A DNA stretch of 64,000 nt from JABHGY01 sp964525185 (GTDB lineage Bacteria > Fidelibacterota > Marinisomatia > Marinisomatales > UBA1611): assembly GCA_964525185.1 (NCBI GenBank), contig CAZGFQ010000007.1:1-64000 (forward strand), read 5' to 3'. Every line of letters starts with the position of its first letter. The stretch's first letter is position 1. Below the pieces are notes generated by a model. It did not search any database, was not told the origin of the DNA, and worked only from the letters and a program-made list of their open reading frames with translations. This document shows, piece after piece, positions 60,150-64,000 of the stretch. Both the position numbers and the translations under genes were made by a program.

Positions 60150-63096
60150 GATGATTCCCCCCTTTTTCTTCTTCGCGATTTCTCACCATAGTCAAATATC
60201 CAACTGTTGGCCTAGCATTTAATTCTTCCAATACATGATAATGACGTGGATCTTCCACCAATTTTGAAATATCACTTTCAGGATCATTCAAATCACCAAA
60301 AGTAATAGCATCTGCGGGACATGATTGCTGACATGCTAACTTGATATCGCCATCCGCTAATGGAATTCCCTTCGCTTTTGCTTCAATTTTTGCTTCCTGA
60401 ATTCTTTGAATGCACATGGAGCATTTTTCCATAACACCGCGACTTCTAACTGTAACATCCGGATTCAAAACCATATTTTCCAATTCATCATTATGAGCGT
60501 AGTCAAACCAATTAAATCGGCGAACTTTGTAAGGACAATTATTGGCACAAAAACGTGTTCCTACACATCGATTATATACTTGTTGGTTCAGTCCTTCAGA
60601 ACTGTGGACTGTCGCTAAAACGGGGCATACTGGTTCACAGGGAGAATTATCACAATGTTGACACATCATAGGCTGAAATGCCACATCAATATCATCTCCT
60701 TCACCTGAATAATATCGATCAATCCGCATCCATGCCATGTCTCGACGACGAAAAACTTCATCCTTCCCAACAACGGGTACATTATTTTCCACCTGACAAC
60801 TAATAACACATGCTGAACAACCTGTACAAGCACCTAAATCTATGGCCATACCCCAGTGATGTTTTTCATATGGGTGATCATCTTTCCAAAGAGTCACAAC
60901 TTGGTGCCCATGATGTGCACCGGATGATGGATCTTTTTTGTATTCATCGAAGGTTGTTTCTTGAATAAATGGACGTACCTTCATAGATGGGGGCGCCGTG
61001 TTTTCTGGATTTGCCAATGTATTATATGTTTGCGTTAAAGCAAGATCTGCCTTCTTTCCCGTTGGTGTAATTGAAACAGAAATTCCTGAAAATGCGATAT
61101 TACCTTCCTGCCGTGATAATAATTGAGTGATTCTTTCACCGACTAATTCATTTTCACCAAGTGTATCCTTTTTTTGAATCCAATCTGGGCCTATATCTTT
61201 AAATCTTTGAGTTCCTTCACGTCCATATCCTAATGCTACAGCGACAACATCATTATGTTGCCCTTCTTGAATATATATTGGTAGTTCAACAGATGTGTTA
61301 TTCGAAGACAATTTTATAATATCGCCTTGATTAAGATTCAGCTCATTTGCTTTTAACTGTGAAATACATGCCACATTATCCCATGTTAATTTCATAATTG
61401 GGTCAGGCATTTCTTGTAACCATGGATTTTCTGAATGGCGACCATCTAACATTTGGATTGATGAATAGGTGGTTAAAGTAAGCCCATCATTCCAATTGTT
61501 ATTGGATAGGGTGCCATGCTTAAAGGGCTTCAGTGCTTTAGATGTTAATTTAACAGAAACAAAACCATCATGAACTAAATTATCCCACCATCGATTAAAT
61601 GATTGGCTTCCTTTTTTCCGCGTTGAATAAATCTTTTTCCAATAATTACGAACTAAATTCCGTTCATCATTTTCGATCCCCGCCCAACTTGCAACAGATT
61701 TTCGTAATGTACGTGTATCGCTCAAACCTTGGATTGCTGGTTGCGTCATGGATAATATCCCAGAAGTATATTCATCATCAGACCATGATTCCAAATAATG
61801 TGGCGATGGGCAAATAGTATTACATTGGCTCGTTGTTTCCGTTTCTTTTTGTGAAAATGCTATCGTAGTAGGAATCGATTTCATCCACTGTGAAAATTGG
61901 TCTCCTTCAGGTAAATCATATACGGGGTTTACACCATCAATGATTAAAGTGCCAATTTGACCAGATTTCATTTCACTTAATAGTTGAGAGACAGCTATGT
62001 CGCTTCCATTTTTTTGATTACTTGAGCTACGAAGATTAACAGTCGTATTCACATTATTTAGCGCATTATTGATTCGATTAACTAAAATTTGAATGGATAA
62101 ATCATTAATCCCAGAAACAACTAAACTTCTGCCTTTATGTTGTTTTAACTCGTTTGCTAATTCTAAACCTAAACCATGTCCATTGTTCGATTGAAGCGCA
62201 TGTTCAATATCCTGAGCCAATTGAAAGATTTCTGAGACTGACTTCGCATAGCGCTTATCCGCTTTTGCCCCTGTTATCGACACTCTAGATTCAATTTGAA
62301 CGTGTTTAGAAATGTGGTCTGCATCCAAGCTCCGGTTCTTCCGATAATCCTTAGTATACTGTGTGGGCGAAATCCACGTACCTAGGAAATCCGCATCCAG
62401 ACTTAAAATCATATCTGCTTTTTCAAAATGATATTGCGGCAAAATCCTTTTTCCATAATTGATTTCATGAGCATCCAATATGGCTGAATAAGAAATAGGG
62501 TCATATTCAATGTGTTTTGAATTTGAATATTTTTTTAGAAATTTTTGAATATAATATTTCGTTGAGGAGCTTGTAATTGTTTCTGTTAGTATAACGATGT
62601 GTTGCCCATTTTTTCGTGATTTCCTAAACCCTTGTACAACATTTGTATTTAATTTATCCCAAGTCACTTTTTCTCCAGAAATCATTGGATTAAATAAACG
62701 TTTTGAATCATATAATTCAATGACACTTGCTTGGCAAACCGGACATAATCCACCTTGACTCATTGGGTGCTCAGGATTCCCTTCTAATTTGATAGGGCGA
62801 CTATCTCGATTCTTCACTAATATACCACACCCCGAGCCACAAGCATGGCTTGTAGATGCGTACCAATAAGCTTTCCCAGGAATAACTTCTTCTGGTTGAA
62901 TCAAAAAGGGAATTGCTTTATTTACAGGCGTTTTTGAACAAGCTGTCATAAAAGCAGCAAGCGAAAATCCTGCTGTTTTCAAGAAATCTCTTCGATTCCA
63001 TTCCGTTAATGTTGTTTCCAGATCTGAGGGCCCAACAATAGCTTCAGTTGGTGCTGTTTCAATTTGGTTCATTCGATATTTTTTTTCTTTAGGCAT
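60142..63096 (-). CDS. actB: alternative complex III subunit ActB (molybdopterin-like plus iron-sulfur)
   Basis: The 984-residue protein has a Tat-type signal (RRDFLKTAGFSLAAFMTACSK), a long molybdopterin-oxidoreductase-like domain and a C-terminal iron-sulfur domain with four cysteine clusters: CTGCSACVISC, CQHCDNSPCEPVC, CVGTRFCANNC and CSMC...CQQSC. These carry electrons from ActC to the heme subunits. In this family the pterin domain has usually lost its cofactor. It is the large subunit of the complex and overlaps actC. Confidence 0.94.
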   Translation of the reverse strand: MPKEKKYRMNQIETAPTEAIVGPSDLETTLTEWNRRDFLKTAGFSLAAFMTACSKTPVNKAIPFLIQPEEVIPGKAYWYASTSHACGSGCGILVKNRDSRPIKLEGNPEHPMSQGGLCPVCQASVIELYDSKRLFNPMISGEKVTWDKLNTNVVQGFRKSRKNGQHIVILTETITSSSTKYYIQKFLKKYSNSKHIEYDPISYSAILDAHEINYGKRILPQYHFEKADMILSLDADFLGTWISPTQYTKDYRKNRSLDADHISKHVQIESRVSITGAKADKRYAKSVSEIFQLAQDIEHALQSNNGHGLGLELANELKQHKGRSLVVSGINDLSIQILVNRINNALNNVNTTVNLRSSSNQKNGSDIAVSQLLSEMKSGQIGTLIIDGVNPVYDLPEGDQFSQWMKSIPTTIAFSQKETETTSQCNTICPSPHYLESWSDDEYTSGILSMTQPAIQGLSDTRTLRKSVASWAGIENDERNLVRNYWKKIYSTRKKGSQSFNRWWDNLVHDGFVSVKLTSKALKPFKHGTLSNNNWNDGLTLTTYSSIQMLDGRHSENPWLQEMPDPIMKLTWDNVACISQLKANELNLNQGDIIKLSSNNTSVELPIYIQEGQHNDVVAVALGYGREGTQRFKDIGPDWIQKKDTLGENELVGERITQLLSRQEGNIAFSGISVSITPTGKKADLALTQTYNTLANPENTAPPSMKVRPFIQETTFDEYKKDPSSGAHHGHQVVTLWKDDHPYEKHHWGMAIDLGACTGCSACVISCQVENNVPVVGKDEVFRRRDMAWMRIDRYYSGEGDDIDVAFQPMMCQHCDNSPCEPVCPVLATVHSSEGLNQQVYNRCVGTRFCANNCPYKVRRFNWFDYAHNDELENMVLNPDVTVRSRGVMEKCSMCIQRIQEAKIEAKAKGIPLADGDIKLACQQSCPADAITFGDLNDPESDISKLVEDPRHYHVLEELNARPTVGYLTMVRNREEEKGGNHHG

Positions 63097-63108
63097 ACAA
63101 TTTCTTTT

Positions 63109-63759
63109 TTAATAATGGCATGTTGCACAATCCAATAATAGTTGGGTTCTTTCTGGGGTAGCCTCGAGCAACTCATGATCTTTACGATGACAATCCAAAC
63201 ACCAACCCATGGATAAATCTTCAGTTTGTTTTATTCGTTCCATGGATGATACATCTCCATGGCAATCAGCACAATCCACTCCAGCCGTGATATGGGGCTT
63301 ATGACTAAAAAAGACAAAGTCTGGAATATTATGTACCTTAATCCATTCAACAGATTTCCCTTCCTTATCTTTTATAGGATTTCCATGCGAATCATAACCC
63401 ATTGCCGCATATAATTTTGAAATTTCAATTGATGTAATTGGTTTCATTTCTCTGCCTTCAGAAACAGCTTCTTTTTCTTCCAATTGATAATCTTCTTTTG
63501 TGGCAGAAACATATTTATGGCAATTCATACAAACACTTGTGGCTGGAATTCCTGCATGTCGGCTTTGTGAAGCGCCATAATGACAGTATTGGCAAGGTAT
63601 ATCCATTTCACCTGCGTGCAAACGATGAGAAAAATCTATCGGTTGAATTGGCTCATAATTCTGTTGATTGCCAGGCATACGAAAAGTGCTGTTATTTAAA
63701 ACAACCAATAATCCCACCACAAAGATTAGGAGCGTAACAAGTTTAAGTTGTTTCTGCAT
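63109..63759 (-). CDS. actA: alternative complex III subunit ActA (pentaheme cytochrome c)
   Basis: The 216-residue protein has one N-terminal membrane helix and five heme c motifs: CQYCHY, CMNCHK, CADCHG, CLDCHR and CATCHY. ActA is the electron exit to cytochrome c or other acceptors. It opens the act operon directly before actB. An RIC-type Fe-S repair gene ends seven bases upstream. Confidence 0.94.
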   Translation of the reverse strand: MQKQLKLVTLLIFVVGLLVVLNNSTFRMPGNQQNYEPIQPIDFSHRLHAGEMDIPCQYCHYGASQSRHAGIPATSVCMNCHKYVSATKEDYQLEEKEAVSEGREMKPITSIEISKLYAAMGYDSHGNPIKDKEGKSVEWIKVHNIPDFVFFSHKPHITAGVDCADCHGDVSSMERIKQTEDLSMGWCLDCHRKDHELLEATPERTQLLLDCATCHY

Positions 63760-63765
63760 AATATT

Positions 63766-64000
63766 TTATAAATCCAAAAGTTGTTCTTCTAGCTCAATGG
63801 ATCTAGGAAATAGAATATTATTTTCTAGATGAATATGATAATGAATATCATCTTCCAATGCTTTTAGATTTGCGTAAGCTGCACGATATGTATTGCATCC
63901 ATCAGAAGGCGGTTCATAACCATTAGATAATGCGCTCATTTTTTTAAGAATATCTCCAGCCGTATCATGTTCTGCAATCATAACAGAAATTGGGCCATTG
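63766..64000 (-). CDS. RIC/ScdA-type di-iron Fe-S cluster repair protein, C-terminal part
   Basis: The frame continues past the window edge, so only the C-terminal portion is seen. It contains VMIAEHDTAGDILKKM and HYHIHLENNILFPRSIELE, the hemerythrin-like histidine and glutamate ligands of the RIC (YtfE/ScdA) family, which repairs iron-sulfur clusters damaged by nitric oxide or peroxide. The upstream part, which would contain the ScdA-type N-terminus, is missing. Its position next to alternative complex III and the octaheme cytochrome suggests nitrosative stress, by inference. Confidence 0.85.
   Translation of the reverse strand, partial: NGPISVMIAEHDTAGDILKKMSALSNGYEPPSDGCNTYRAAYANLKALEDDIHYHIHLENNILFPRSIELEEQLLDL

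Noticed and set aside
60142..63096. functional molybdoenzyme
   Set aside because: ActB belongs to alternative complex III, where the pterin-like domain is normally without cofactor, so it is not evidence for use of the Moco genes nearby.
1..64000. tRNA, rRNA or phage genes
   Set aside because: No stretch showed cloverleaf landmarks, rRNA-like conserved blocks or phage structural genes on reading; a covariance-model scan would be the decisive test.

Overview
The window reads as one AT-rich bacterial chromosome segment from the Fibrobacterota-Chlorobiota-Bacteroidota (FCB) group, most plausibly a marine lineage such as Candidatus Marinimicrobia (Neomarinimicrobiota). The taxonomic call is inferred from three things: secreted proteins ending in a type IX-like sorting tail (NYPNPFNPST), TonB-dependent receptors with a carboxypeptidase-like N-terminal domain, and an alternative complex III operon. 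Nothing here fixes the species. The sequence contains one 100-base run of N (29836-29935) that is almost certainly a scaffolding artefact.

Layout. (1) 1-3739, plus strand: a cobalamin riboswitch with a terminator-like hairpin, then a BtuB-like TonB receptor and a secreted beta-propeller protein resembling BtuG; together a B12 uptake unit. (2) 3760-23881, mostly minus strand: a defence and toxin-antitoxin island. It holds HigBA, a Cas4-like/DEDD-like DUF2779 protein, a broken RhuM gene, DUF2130, a DUF1016 (YhcG) nuclease, a DUF262/DUF1524 (GmrSD-like) protein, Fic, an AAA_14/DUF4143 ATPase, a large AAA+ ATPase, VapBC, two likely PD-(D/E)XK proteins, a metallo-beta-lactamase (MBL) fold protein, an intact RhuM and a WYL regulator. 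Three decayed gene copies sit beside intact relatives. Five minus-strand promoters in this island, including that of the WYL gene, share a 20-base element (AACGAC..., with TG.C.T downstream) usually followed at fixed distance by a TATAA-like box. This is the best candidate for an undescribed coordinated system.

(3) 24000-30448: an operon of two TonB-dependent receptors, a TPR protein, a winged-helix regulator and a membrane protein, with nested inverted repeats before the regulator. (4) 30567-37949: an unknown protein, an ABC exporter whose permease is fused to an M1 aminopeptidase, a DUF4412-like secreted protein, and a PerR/peroxiredoxin peroxide-defence pair with a divergent zinc-ribbon protein. 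(5) 37986-44520: small membrane proteins, an FMN-binding glutamate synthase-like enzyme, and two SLC13 transporters flanking a tandem universal stress protein. (6) 44591-47394: two surface or secreted proteins, one with an apparent frameshift in its signal peptide.

(7) 47456-53618: molybdenum cofactor biosynthesis (moaA, fused moaC-moaB, moeA, a rhodanese-MoeB fusion, moaD, moaE) with a sulfite exporter-like TauE and a GxxExxY gene bracketed by inverted repeats. (8) 53790-64000: an octaheme hydroxylamine oxidoreductase-like cytochrome, an outer-membrane porin, the alternative complex III operon actABCDEF, and the end of an RIC-type di-iron Fe-S repair protein. The last region suggests respiratory electron transfer linked to reactive nitrogen chemistry; that link is inference from gene order and families.

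No rRNA, tRNA or CRISPR array was recognised, and no complete insertion sequence was seen.
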